Shown one piece after another: positions 36,291 to 45,129 of a stretch of 64,000 bases of DNA. Position 1 is the stretch's first letter. Each line of letters starts with the position of its first letter. Under the pieces are notes generated by a model. It was not told the origin of the DNA. It saw nothing but the letters and a program-made list of their open reading frames with translations, and made no database searches. This DNA is from an uncultured beta proteobacterium (GTDB lineage: Bacteria; Pseudomonadota; Gammaproteobacteria; Burkholderiales; Burkholderiaceae_B). Both the position numbers and the translations under genes were made by a program. The stretch covers positions 1 to 64,000 of the forward strand of contig CAIZGG010000374.1 in assembly GCA_903932425.1 (NCBI GenBank). The letters are read 5' to 3'.

Positions 36291-37166
36291 TCAACCGCCA
36301 CGTTTATTAAATTTTGGATCAAGGGTGTCGCGCAATCCATCGCCTAAAATATTGACAGCTAAGACAGTGAGTGCCAAAAAGAATCCGGGAAACAAGACTG
36401 TGTGTGGAAATTGGTTAAATTGCATGCGTCCGTCAGCCATGATGTTTCCCCAGGTCGGAATCTCAGGGGGCAGACCGACTCCTAAAAAAGACAGAATCGC
36501 TTCGACCAAGATCGCTGAGGCACACACATAGGTTCCTTGAACGAGCAGGGGTGCAACGGCGTTGGGCAAAATATGGCGCCAGACAATATTCGGGGTTGAA
36601 CTCGCGAGCGAGATCGCGGCTTCGACGTAGGGCTCTTGACGGATCGTCAGAACAATTGACCTAACCAGACGCGCCACGCGCGGTATTTCAGGGATAGCAA
36701 TTGCAATGACAACTGAAAGCACGGTTGGCCTCCATAAGGCCATCAAGGTGATCGCAAACAAAATGCCAGGTATCGCCATCAAACTGTCCATCAGACGCAT
36801 CAGCGCATTGTCTAGACCCTTGAAATAGCCCGCAATGACACCGAACAGCGTGCCGATGAGCAGCGCGAGCAGTGCAACGCACACGCCCACGGTGAGCGAA
36901 ATCCGTGCGCCATAGGTGATGCGTGTCCAGGTGTCTCGCCCCAGACTGTCAGTGCCCATAAAAAAATAGTGCTCAAACGTATCGCCCGAAAGATCAGAAA
37001 ATTCAGCTTGCGTACCCGGCAGTAAATTGGCGCTGCCAGGATCCATCGCAGTGGGAGATATGGTGTAGAGCCATGGAGCACAAACCGCCATGAATAGTAA
37101 AAACGAGAATGCGGTGATGCCGATGCGTACAGAAGTGTTGCGCAAAATTTTTCTATAAAGAATCAT
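36291..37166 (-). CDS. Peptide-type ABC transporter permease (DppC-like)
   Basis: A 291-residue inner membrane permease with an N-terminal helix (about 14-35), a periplasmic loop and the five-helix permease core. The EAA loop for ATPase contact is EAAISLASSTPNIVWRHILPN near 195-215. DppC-like proteins pair with DppB; both are present. It lies between the other permease (16 bases upstream) and the fused ATPase, in one operon. Confidence 0.92.
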   Translation of the reverse strand: MILYRKILRNTSVRIGITAFSFLLFMAVCAPWLYTISPTAMDPGSANLLPGTQAEFSDLSGDTFEHYFFMGTDSLGRDTWTRITYGARISLTVGVCVALLALLIGTLFGVIAGYFKGLDNALMRLMDSLMAIPGILFAITLMALWRPTVLSVVIAIAIPEIPRVARLVRSIVLTIRQEPYVEAAISLASSTPNIVWRHILPNAVAPLLVQGTYVCASAILVEAILSFLGVGLPPEIPTWGNIMADGRMQFNQFPHTVLFPGFFLALTVLAVNILGDGLRDTLDPKFNKRGG

Positions 37167-37182
37167 GAATCATTTTGCCTAG

Positions 37183-38121
37183 TTAGTATCGAATACGCGG
37201 GTCAAGCACGAGGTAGCTCAAATCAACTAACAGATTGATCAGTACGTACACAAAAGAGAAAAATAAGGTGATGCCTTGTATCAGTGGATAGTCACGCCCC
37301 AGTACTGCATCAACGGTGAGTTGACCCAACCCCGGAATGGCGTACACCGTTTCAGTCACCACGACACCGCCAATCAGCAGGCCCACCCCAATTCCGATGA
37401 CGGTAACGATGGGGACCGCAGCATTCGCTAACGCATGTCGAATCAATATCCGTAACTCACTAAGGCCCTTCGAGTGTGCGGTGCGAATGTAATCTTCGGT
37501 GAGGGCCTCGGCAACTGAAGCGCGAGTGACTCGTGCAATGAGCGCAAGATAGACTATAGAAAGCGTAAAAGCCGGCAGAATCAGATGTGACAACCATGAG
37601 CTGAAATTTTCAGTCAAAGGTGTATAGCCCTGCACAGGTAAGAGTTTCCAATGTAGGGCGATAGCCCAAATTAAGATGTACCCAATGACAAACGTCGGGA
37701 CAGAAAAACCCATGACAGAAAATCCCATGAGTGAGCGATCGAGCCAGCCACCATGCCGCCAGGCGGCCAACAGTCCAAGCGGAATGGCAACCAGCAGTGT
37801 CATGAGCATCGTGAGTAGGGTTAGACAGACAGTGGGGCCGATGCGTTGGGCAATCAAGTGCGTGACTGATTGCTTCATGTAATAAGACTCGCCCAGATCG
37901 CCGCGCACCACTTTGGTCGCCCAGTGCATGAATTGAATCGGTAATGCTTCGTTTAACCCCAGCGACTCTCGAATCCGCGCAATATCAGCGCTCGTGCCAT
38001 TGTTGCCAACTAACGCCGCAGCGGGATCGCCGGGCGTGAGTCGCAGCATGGCAAAAACGATGAGCGCAACTAGTAACAGGACTGGTATCGTCGACAATAC
38101 CCGCTTTAAAATAAAAAGCAT
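37183..38121 (-). CDS. Peptide-type ABC transporter permease (DppB-like)
   Basis: A 312-residue permease of the DppB type with an N-terminal helix, the EAA loop VAEALTEDYIRTAHSKGLSE (about 205-224), and a C-terminal LDPRIRY tail typical of this subunit. The ATG at 38121 overlaps the receptor stop by one base (TGATG). A TTG three bases earlier is also in frame. Forms the channel with the DppC-like partner. Confidence 0.92.
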   Translation of the reverse strand: MLFILKRVLSTIPVLLLVALIVFAMLRLTPGDPAAALVGNNGTSADIARIRESLGLNEALPIQFMHWATKVVRGDLGESYYMKQSVTHLIAQRIGPTVCLTLLTMLMTLLVAIPLGLLAAWRHGGWLDRSLMGFSVMGFSVPTFVIGYILIWAIALHWKLLPVQGYTPLTENFSSWLSHLILPAFTLSIVYLALIARVTRASVAEALTEDYIRTAHSKGLSELRILIRHALANAAVPIVTVIGIGVGLLIGGVVVTETVYAIPGLGQLTVDAVLGRDYPLIQGITLFFSFVYVLINLLVDLSYLVLDPRIRY

Positions 38122-39707
38122 CAATTTTTCTTCAAGTTCCAGAAAGCGTTGATAGGCGACTGGACTAAACCGCTCACAACGCCTTTGCGTACGACGCTGT
38201 AGTAATCAAAATCGCCTACCTTGGCAAAAATTCCGGTCGCATAGGTTTGAAGTTGCAACGCTTCAGCCAGTTTTTTGCGCTCTTGAACTGTGGCGGCCGC
38301 CATGAACTGAGCTTTAAGCTCTTCGAGCTTAGGATCGGTTGTCCAACCGAACCAGCCTTTTTCGCCATTTCCTGTCAACGGTGGGAAGAATAACGGGTTC
38401 ATCATGTCTCCGGGACCCCAGCCGGTGATAAACATATTCCAACCACCTTTGTCGGCTGGCTCTTTACTTGTGCGGCGCGTGACCAAAGACGACCAGTCCA
38501 TGCTCTGCATGTCGACGTTAAAGCCGGCCTGCTTTAACAGCTGCGCCAGCACGGGCGGAAATTTGTTCAATACAGCAAAGTCGGCTGGAAACAACAGGAC
38601 AACGGGCTTGCCGTCATAGCCGGCTTCTTTCAAAAGTTTTTTGGCAGCCTCAAATTGAGGTTTTCCAGTGAAGTAGTCTGTTTGTGGTGAGGCCCAGACC
38701 GAGTCGCAAGGATAAATTGATGTGCAGGGTCGATAGAGATCTTTGTTGACCATTTGAGCGCGCATCAACGCCTCTTGGTTCAGCGCCATGATTGCAGCCT
38801 GTGCAATCTTTGGATTATCGAACGGGGGTACAAAGTGATTCAAGTGCAAATTGTAGGCACCTGCGGGGGTGGGTTTGACGAGCTCAAGGGAGGGGTTGGC
38901 TTTGAAGGCCGCGTATTGCTCGGCAGGCATCCATTCGATCATGTCGATCTCGCCGTTGGCAATTGCGTTGGCCTGAGTTTGCGCATCTTTTAAAATGACC
39001 CACTCAAGTCGATCAACGAAAACTCGCTTGCCTCCCGCCGTTCCAGAGGGGTCCTCTGAGCGTGGCACATACTTTTCATTTTTGACATAAACGATTTTTG
39101 CACCAGGCTTATATTCATCCATTTTCATGATGTAGGGCCCAGAGCCTACATACTCGGAGATCTGCTGATCAGCCGGTGTCATTGCGACCCGCTTGGGCAT
39201 GATGAACGTGGCGTTGCCCGAAGGCTTAGAGAGCGCCTCTAGCACCATTGGGAATGGCTTGCTGAAGCTCATCTTGAAGGTCATGTCGTCGACGGGTTCA
39301 AACGATGCAAGGGCTTGCGCCATGACTTGCCCAAAGACGTCTCGCTTTGCCCAGCGGTTCACTGATGCAATCACGTCCGCCGAGGTTACCGGAGCACCGT
39401 CGCTAAAACTTAGGCCCTTGCGTAGGGTGAAGGTCCATTCCTTGAAGTCGTCTGACTTTGTGTATGTGTCGACCATTTGCGGCTGAATTGCGCCGTTGGC
39501 GTCGATGCCGAACAACTGGTCGTAGACCATATAGCCATGGTTACGAGTCACAAAGGCGGTAGTCCAGATCGGATCAAGAATTTTTAAGTCTGCCTGAGGC
39601 ACGATTCGCAAAACTTTAGCGGCGTCTTGGGCCTGCACCGTCGCCACGACACTGGCGATACCTAAGGCGGTTGCCAAGAACAGTCTACGCAAATTACGAT
39701 TTACCAT
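38121..39707 (-). CDS. Peptide-type ABC transporter substrate-binding protein (SBP family 5)
   Basis: A 528-residue periplasmic receptor with a signal peptide (about 1-26, ends TVQAQD). The SBP_bac_5 core includes PQMVDTYTKSDDFKEWTFTLRKGLSFSDG, split here as PQMVDTYT and EWTFTLRKGLSFSDG. Family members bind peptides, glutathione, nickel or opines; the ligand is open. First gene of the importer operon, with a consensus sigma-54 promoter 90-105 bases upstream. Confidence 0.92.
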   Translation of the reverse strand: MVNRNLRRLFLATALGIASVVATVQAQDAAKVLRIVPQADLKILDPIWTTAFVTRNHGYMVYDQLFGIDANGAIQPQMVDTYTKSDDFKEWTFTLRKGLSFSDGAPVTSADVIASVNRWAKRDVFGQVMAQALASFEPVDDMTFKMSFSKPFPMVLEALSKPSGNATFIMPKRVAMTPADQQISEYVGSGPYIMKMDEYKPGAKIVYVKNEKYVPRSEDPSGTAGGKRVFVDRLEWVILKDAQTQANAIANGEIDMIEWMPAEQYAAFKANPSLELVKPTPAGAYNLHLNHFVPPFDNPKIAQAAIMALNQEALMRAQMVNKDLYRPCTSIYPCDSVWASPQTDYFTGKPQFEAAKKLLKEAGYDGKPVVLLFPADFAVLNKFPPVLAQLLKQAGFNVDMQSMDWSSLVTRRTSKEPADKGGWNMFITGWGPGDMMNPLFFPPLTGNGEKGWFGWTTDPKLEELKAQFMAAATVQERKKLAEALQLQTYATGIFAKVGDFDYYSVVRKGVVSGLVQSPINAFWNLKKN

Positions 39708-39798
39708 ACTGATACCTTTTCAAGTGAAGATGAACGGACATTCGCGCCGGGTACTCAGGAAACGCCCAAGCACGCTTGCAGTCGTTAACCAAGCCGAC

Positions 39799-39813
39799 GC
39801 AAAAATCGTGCCA
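39799..39813 (-). promoter_or_regulatory. Sigma-54 (-24/-12) promoter of peptide importer operon
   Basis: On the minus strand the sequence is TGGCACGATTTTTGC, a full match to TGGCACG-N4-TTGC with ten bases between GG and GC. The predicted start is near 39787, 80 bases before the receptor's ATG at 39707. It is divergent from the sigma-54 promoter at 39891. Confidence 0.75.
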
Positions 39814-39890
39814 CCTAAATTGGCTTTGCGGATTTCTTCCTGATAAAACCCGAGAGGTTGTGGCTGTTGCCCCAGTTATTGTCGACATAC

Positions 39891-39907
39891 TTGGCATGGC
39901 ATTTGCT
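39891..39907 (+). promoter_or_regulatory. Sigma-54 (-24/-12) promoter of OsmC gene
   Basis: TTGGCATGGCATTTGCT has GG (39893-39894) and GC (39905-39906) ten bases apart and differs from consensus at one position. The 19 bases from 39891 match those at 33559 at all but one position. The predicted start is near 39918, 89 bases before the ATG at 40007. The 78 bases between this element and the divergent one at 39799-39813 hold no gene. Confidence 0.72.
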
Positions 39908-40006
39908 TATAGCTAAGTGTTATATCGAACCCTAGTGATCGGTACGCGCTTAGCCGTATGATTCAGCCTATCTTTTTTCTTCTATCGAGTTATTTGGAGC
40001 CCTTCA

Positions 40007-40555
40007 ATGAGCAACGACAATGCCCCTTCTACAGTCAAAGCCTACCTGCGACCAATCGATCGCGAAGGCTTATTAGGCTTCGCTGAAAAAGGCCGTGCAG
40101 ATCCAACACGCAAGGGCACCAACAAGGTGCATACCGTTTGCGAGGGTCAGTATCGCACCCTCAGTTATGTCGGTAATCACCAGCCAGTCGTTGTCGATGA
40201 GCCACCTCATTTATTCGGGCAAGACACAGCTCCAGCGCCGGGTGAAATCGTGTTGTCAGCCCTCGGAGGCTGTTTAGCTGTTGGCATTACGGCTGTGGCA
40301 ACGTGGAAGCAAGTCAAACTGTCAAAGCTTGAATTATTTTTAGAGGGCGACATTGGCAATCCAGCGGCCTGGGGCGCAGGTGGTGCAGAAATGGCACCGC
40401 CTCAAATGGGTTTTCAGGCAATACGTGTCAAAGTGGTGATTGAGGGTGATGCGTCGCGCGAGCAGCTCGACGAGATCGTTCGTCACGCCAACATGTACTC
40501 GCCTGTTGCCAACTCAATGCGTAACCCCATCGGGTTTGAGATCGGGCTGGCGTGA
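40007..40555 (+). CDS. OsmC/Ohr family protein
   Basis: A 182-residue protein of the OsmC fold, longer than OsmC itself at the N-terminus (about 40 extra residues). One family Cys is in SALGGCLAVGI (about residue 88); another Cys lies in HTVCEGQYRT (about 45), in place of the usual reactive Cys site. OsmC-type enzymes reduce organic hydroperoxides, but some act on thiol or sulfur compounds. GGAG at -12 to -9 fits the ATG at 40007. It is headed by a sigma-54 promoter and followed by the redox pair at 40676 and 41809. Confidence 0.85.
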   Translation: MSNDNAPSTVKAYLRPIDREGLLGFAEKGRADPTRKGTNKVHTVCEGQYRTLSYVGNHQPVVVDEPPHLFGQDTAPAPGEIVLSALGGCLAVGITAVATWKQVKLSKLELFLEGDIGNPAAWGAGGAEMAPPQMGFQAIRVKVVIEGDASREQLDEIVRHANMYSPVANSMRNPIGFEIGLA

Positions 40556-40675
40556 TAATTGCTTGCTCTCGCTTGTGCCTGGCTTGAGCACACGCAGCCC
40601 AAGCCAGCGCAACCTAGCGAGTTTCTCTTGGCGCTGAGTGAAGCGAGACCAACAACGTAACTTTGAGTTCGCACT

Positions 40676-41812
40676 ATGAATCCCACAGATGTAAGCCCAG
40701 CAATACTCAATACGCCAGCCAGCGATTTGCTAGCGCGGGTCAGGCACATCTCGAGTGGCGAGCTAGCAGGCGCCGCCTACAAGATTGACCACGAAGGTCT
40801 TTACCCTGCCAGCATCATGCAGACCTTGGGTCAGGCTGGCGCATTTGGAGCACACTTAGATCGCAACGGGCAAAATTTTGGCCTGGCGATTGACGCAATG
40901 CGAGAAATCGCACGCAACTGCGGTTCGACTGGCTTTTTAGCTTGGTGCCACGACGTTTGCGGTCTGTATATGGAGCAATCTGGCAACCCAGCCTTGATGG
41001 GGGCTGCGCTGGATGAACACGCCTGTGGCAATACCTTAGGCGGTACCGCCCTCTCGAACCCTATGAAAACGTTCGCTGGCATTGAAAAAATGCTGTTGCG
41101 TGCCAAGCGCGTGCCTGGTGGTTATCGCGTCAGTGGCGCCTTGCCGTGGGTCAGTCATATTGGTCGTGGGCAATATTGTGGCGCGATTGCCGGTGTGTAT
41201 CTCGACGATGGTACGACCTCGCATGAAATTATGTTCTTGCTGCGCTGTACAGAGGACGTGGTGCTCAGGCAATGTCCTGAATTTTCCGGTATGGAGGGCA
41301 CGAGCACCTGGGGAATTCGTTTAGACGATTATTTTGTCAGCGAAGACTCTTTGATCGCCGACCCCGCTAAGCCGTTTATCGCACGAGTCCGTGCTGCGTT
41401 CGTGTTGCTTCAAACCGGTTGGGCGCTTGGGGTCACACAGGGCAGCATTGAGTCGATGCTTGAAGTAGAGCCCTTGCTTGGACATGTGAACAAGTTTTTA
41501 GATAATCGCCCAGATCAATTGCAGGCTGAACTCGATGATTTAAGTGAGCGCATTCAAACGCTTGCCTTGACGCCTTACGACGGTAGTGTCGATTACGTCA
41601 TCAGTGTGTTGGATGCGCGTGCGCAGAGCGCAGAGCTTTCACTGCGAGCGTCTCAATCTGGTTTGTTGCATCAGGGTGCGCGCGGCTACATGATGAACAC
41701 AGCGCCGCAACGTCGCATTCGTGAGGCTCACTTTGTAGCGATTGTTACCCCCGCGATCAAGCACTTACGCTGGGAGATGGCTCGCTTGTCTAAGCAGGTG
41801 TTGCCTGCATGA
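40676..41812 (+). CDS. Acyl-CoA dehydrogenase-like flavoprotein
   Basis: A 378-residue protein of the acyl-CoA dehydrogenase fold. The N-terminal alpha domain ([30 protein letters not shown]) and the middle beta region ([10 protein letters not shown]) match. The segment that usually carries the catalytic Glu (YEGT-like) reads VTPAIKHLR, so ordinary dehydrogenation of acyl-CoA is doubtful. Related proteins such as DszC use FMNH2 and O2 as monooxygenases, which would fit the reductase gene fused to it by an ATGA overlap. The substrate is unknown. Confidence 0.85.
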   Translation: MNPTDVSPAILNTPASDLLARVRHISSGELAGAAYKIDHEGLYPASIMQTLGQAGAFGAHLDRNGQNFGLAIDAMREIARNCGSTGFLAWCHDVCGLYMEQSGNPALMGAALDEHACGNTLGGTALSNPMKTFAGIEKMLLRAKRVPGGYRVSGALPWVSHIGRGQYCGAIAGVYLDDGTTSHEIMFLLRCTEDVVLRQCPEFSGMEGTSTWGIRLDDYFVSEDSLIADPAKPFIARVRAAFVLLQTGWALGVTQGSIESMLEVEPLLGHVNKFLDNRPDQLQAELDDLSERIQTLALTPYDGSVDYVISVLDARAQSAELSLRASQSGLLHQGARGYMMNTAPQRRIREAHFVAIVTPAIKHLRWEMARLSKQVLPA

Positions 41813-43131
41813 CGCAAGATCAGGCCTGGAAGCAGTTTATTTGTCGCGCCTGTGGTCTGATTTACGACGAGCAACTTGGCGACCCCGACAGTGGTATCGC
41901 TGCAGGCACACGGTTCGCGGATATTCCTGACGACTGGGTGTGCCCGTTGTGTGGTGTGGTGAAAGCCGACTTTGAGCCCTATGATGCGTTGAGCGTCACG
42001 TCTCAAGCGGCTAGCCCATCTCTGCACCTCGCTCGGGGTGTCGGTGTTGTTATTGTTGGCGGCGGACAGGCTGGGTGGGCTGCTGCCGAGGCAGTGCGTG
42101 CCCTAGATGCCTTGGTTCCAATTACGATGGTGACAGCCTGCGAAGGCGATCGGTACCTTAAGCCTGAGCTCTCGATTGCGCTGCGTCGTCAGTCAAGTCG
42201 TGCATCACTGGTGCGCGAAACTGGCGTCGCGAGTGCTGCTCGCCTTGGCGTGCGTCTCATGAGCGAAACCTTTGCAGTGGGTTTGTCACCCGCTTTGCAC
42301 CAACTGCGCACGACGCGAGGTCATTTGCAGTACACCTCATTAATCTTGGCCCAAGGGGCGCGTCCAGCGTTACCTGACGTGCTGCCGGCGCATCTGTGCT
42401 GGCGAGTCAATGACTTGGACGCTTGGGTCAGGTTAAAGGCTCATCTGGGGGATCAACCCAAGCGCATTGTCATCATCGGGGCCGGGATGGTGGGGTGCGA
42501 ACTAGCAGACGATTTCATGACGGCTGGGCACCAGGTCACGTTGCTTGATGTGCAAAAAGCGCCGTTGGCGGCTTTGCTGCCAGCGCAGGCGTCCGAGCGT
42601 TTGCGTGCGGCACTCACCGGCGCTGGCGTAACATTTTTGGGCGCCACGCGGGTGGCGGGCGTGACTGAGCGCGAGCAGGGAATCAAAACGGTGTCGCTTG
42701 TCGATGCACCACCAATCGAATGCGACGAGGTCGTGGCCGCAACGGGTCTGATCACCGACACTCGCCTGGCGCTCGCTGCAAAATTGGCGACTGATCGAGG
42801 TATTGTTGTTGATCCACTGACACTACAGACGAGTGCCGCCGATGTGTACGCGCTTGGAGACTGTGTCAGCATCAATGGCATGCCTTGTCGCTTTATTGAG
42901 CCGATTTCAAAGCAGGCCCATGCGATCGCGAGCACGATCACAGGGCATGGTGATGCTTCTTATAAGCACAGCCCCCCAGTGATCCGTTTGAAAACGCATT
43001 CCTTACCAGTCGTACTGCATGGTAGTCCCGTTTTACATGGCCAATGGCGCGTCGTGTCAGACACAACGAAACAGCTCAAAATGGCTCAACAAGTTGACGG
43101 CGTTGATTGTTGTACGCTTGAACTAGGCTAA
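41809..43131 (+). CDS. Rubredoxin fused to NAD(P)H-dependent FAD rubredoxin reductase
   Basis: A 440-residue fusion. Residues 8-60 are a rubredoxin with Cys12, Cys15, Cys45 and Cys48 holding the iron ([20 protein letters not shown]). From about 78 on it is a pyridine nucleotide-disulfide-type reductase: FAD motif [10 protein letters not shown] (81-90), NAD motif [11 protein letters not shown] (about 224) and the second FAD motif VYALGDC (about 346). It would pass electrons from NAD(P)H through FAD to its own rubredoxin and then to a partner, most likely the flavoprotein encoded just upstream, whose stop overlaps its ATG. Confidence 0.93.
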   Translation: MTQDQAWKQFICRACGLIYDEQLGDPDSGIAAGTRFADIPDDWVCPLCGVVKADFEPYDALSVTSQAASPSLHLARGVGVVIVGGGQAGWAAAEAVRALDALVPITMVTACEGDRYLKPELSIALRRQSSRASLVRETGVASAARLGVRLMSETFAVGLSPALHQLRTTRGHLQYTSLILAQGARPALPDVLPAHLCWRVNDLDAWVRLKAHLGDQPKRIVIIGAGMVGCELADDFMTAGHQVTLLDVQKAPLAALLPAQASERLRAALTGAGVTFLGATRVAGVTEREQGIKTVSLVDAPPIECDEVVAATGLITDTRLALAAKLATDRGIVVDPLTLQTSAADVYALGDCVSINGMPCRFIEPISKQAHAIASTITGHGDASYKHSPPVIRLKTHSLPVVLHGSPVLHGQWRVVSDTTKQLKMAQQVDGVDCCTLELG

Positions 43132-43235
43132 CGAACAAGGCCAAGGCCTTGCTTGATCCCGCCAAAATACGGCTTTGCGAAAGCGATCAAATTGAGTATC
43201 TTAGGGTATGCTAAGAAGGGCTGCATTCGCATTGC

Positions 43236-43254
43236 CCTCGCGCATTGCGCGAGG
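43236..43254. repeat. 19-bp hairpin-forming inverted repeat
   Basis: CCTCGCGCA and TGCGCGAGG flank a single T. Strong GC pairing 100 bases after the reductase stop suggests a transcript end or a site upstream of the cupin gene; there is no T-run. Confidence 0.4.
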
Positions 43255-43296
43255 ATGCCTTTCAGATCGCGTAAATAGAACAAACGGAGACCTGCC

Positions 43297-43668
43297 ATGA
43301 GATTTAGTATTCAACACGCTAAAGACAAGCCTTTTTCACATGATGGCTTGCGCGAGTATTTTGATTATCGCGACCTAGGGATTTATGACTCGACCGATAA
43401 AAAGGTCGTTGCGCATGTGATTCGCGCCAGTAAAGGCAGCAACGCGCACGGTGATTGGCACTGCCATGAAGTTGAGTTTCAGTTTGTCTTTGTTTTAAAA
43501 GGCTGGGCAATTTTTGAATATGAAGGCCACGGTACCCACAAGCTTGAGGCTGGTACTTGTGTGCATCAGGCCCCTGGGATTCGCCATCGTGAAATCGAGC
43601 ACTCTGACGACTTTGAAACGCTTGAGTTAATTTTGCCAGGCGATTTCAAAACAGTTCAGCTGCCTTAG
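43297..43668 (+). CDS. Small cupin-domain protein
   Basis: A 123-residue single cupin. Motif 1 is HGDWHCHEVEFQFVFVLKG near 49-67 (His, His and Glu for metal) and motif 2 includes APGIRHREIEH near 91-101. Such small cupins bind a metal and act as isomerases, dioxygenases or sensors; nothing here narrows it. CGGAGA precedes the ATG. Confidence 0.85.
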   Translation: MRFSIQHAKDKPFSHDGLREYFDYRDLGIYDSTDKKVVAHVIRASKGSNAHGDWHCHEVEFQFVFVLKGWAIFEYEGHGTHKLEAGTCVHQAPGIRHREIEHSDDFETLELILPGDFKTVQLP

Positions 43669-43698
43669 GTTGAAGCTCTTTTAGGTCGACGGACTCAG

Positions 43699-45129
43699 CT
43701 ACTTGAATGCTTCGTCAAAGTGCATGTCTCGGCTGAAGAGGCGTGCACTTTCTTGATACCCTGCGACAGTTAGATGGATCAGATCTCGCGCCATGAGTGT
43801 TGGGTTTTTTTTGAGCCAGGCGTACGAGCCGCCGGGGCCACCCATTGCTCGTTGCCAATCCCAAAAGCCACAGCCGTAGCGTTGACCAACCGTTTGTTGA
43901 CTGCGGCTGATCTGCTCATGAATGCGTGAGTAAACAAAAAGTTCTTTTGCAATCGCAGGTGCGTCCGCAACCTGTGATTGATCTTTTTTAGCGCTGACCT
44001 GTGGTTTATTTTTTCCAGAGCGGGCAACCAAGGTGCCGCGGTCAGTCGGGCCGAGCAAGATGCAGACGGCATTTGGATATATACGCCGTAAGTTTTCTAG
44101 GCTCGCCGTAAGATCATTTTTGTAGTGAACTGGATCAAAAGGTTTTTGATTGCCTTCGTTCGTGCCGTATTGAAGCAGCACCACATCGTAGGGGGCCTGA
44201 TTGCCAAGCGCCTTAAAGTATGTGGGGTCAAGCCGTTTCCAGCCGCGCATGGTCGCACCTGGTATGGCTAAGGTGTCAAAATATAGCTGTGCTTGTTCAG
44301 CATAGGCGGGTACAAAGCCTTCGAGGCTGACCGAACCTCTGACGAGCCGTAACTTGAGTGTTGACACCAAACCACCTTCGGCTTGAATCTGTATCGCGCC
44401 GCGCTGATTGAGCTTAAGGTCTACTAATTGCTCAGGCAACTGATCAATCGTGATACCCAAAGTGGTGGGTGTTGCGTTCGCCGCGTACAGAATATCGAGC
44501 CCACGCAGATTAGGTTGCTGCCCCTGTATTCTGAAGTCAATCCATTGATAGCTATCGTTGATAGTCGACGTCAGGCGCGCCATGCCTCGTGAAAATTGCT
44601 CAACTCCTTGTCCACCGACATACGCGAGGTCGTATTTCCAACCTTGCCCCTGACATTGTTTTCGAAGTGGCAAGCGCACGCCACCACGCGCGAGTGTGGG
44701 CGGGATAAAAAGCGGTAGAACTTTTTCTTTTGGTAACTTCGCTGATTTAATCAGTTCTTCGGTAAAAAAATTCGCAGCAGCGTGACTATCGCCCCAAAGA
44801 GCAACGTTAAGCGGTCGTGATTTAGGTAGTGTTGCAAAAAGGTTAAGAGCCCCCTCGGTACTTGCTGTCTGTTGGGGCAAAGATTTAATAAGCTCAGCTA
44901 ATAGTTCTTCGTCAGGGATTTCGTACAGGTCCTCAAGAGGAGTGGGGGGTGTTGCGGGACGCGGTGCTGGTTTGCTGATCAGGCATTGCAAGTCAGGGGC
45001 GGGTTGACCGGCCCGAACAGTCAGGTTTTGCGCGCGTAGAGTGTGAGCGGTGAAAAATAAAACTAGAGTGAGACACCCCGAGATCAACGAAATACGCAGT
45101 CTCTTGTGATCGTCTGAAAGGGCTTTCAT
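43699..45129 (-). CDS. Exported SGNH hydrolase, Ape1-like O-acetylpeptidoglycan esterase candidate
   Basis: A 476-residue exported protein (signal about 10-33, ends HTLRAQ). The SGNH fold is split: block I is LWGDSHAAAN with Ser115, then an inserted beta-rich domain of about 150 residues (roughly 170-310), then LQYGTNEGNQ and the C-terminal DLIH with Asp449 and His452. This Ser/inserted-domain/Asp-His layout matches Neisseria Ape1, which removes O-acetyl groups from peptidoglycan. Overlaps the PatB-like gene by four bases (ATGA) in the order MBOAT, PatB-like, Ape1-like. The assignment is by architecture, not by search. Confidence 0.75.
   Translation of the reverse strand: MKALSDDHKRLRISLISGCLTLVLFFTAHTLRAQNLTVRAGQPAPDLQCLISKPAPRPATPPTPLEDLYEIPDEELLAELIKSLPQQTASTEGALNLFATLPKSRPLNVALWGDSHAAANFFTEELIKSAKLPKEKVLPLFIPPTLARGGVRLPLRKQCQGQGWKYDLAYVGGQGVEQFSRGMARLTSTINDSYQWIDFRIQGQQPNLRGLDILYAANATPTTLGITIDQLPEQLVDLKLNQRGAIQIQAEGGLVSTLKLRLVRGSVSLEGFVPAYAEQAQLYFDTLAIPGATMRGWKRLDPTYFKALGNQAPYDVVLLQYGTNEGNQKPFDPVHYKNDLTASLENLRRIYPNAVCILLGPTDRGTLVARSGKNKPQVSAKKDQSQVADAPAIAKELFVYSRIHEQISRSQQTVGQRYGCGFWDWQRAMGGPGGSYAWLKKNPTLMARDLIHLTVAGYQESARLFSRDMHFDEAFK

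Noticed and set aside
43150-43200. A sigma-54 promoter for the cupin gene (GG-N10-GC near 43172)
   Set aside because: The spacing fits but the surrounding bases match poorly (CGGCTTTG, AAGC), unlike the four accepted sites.
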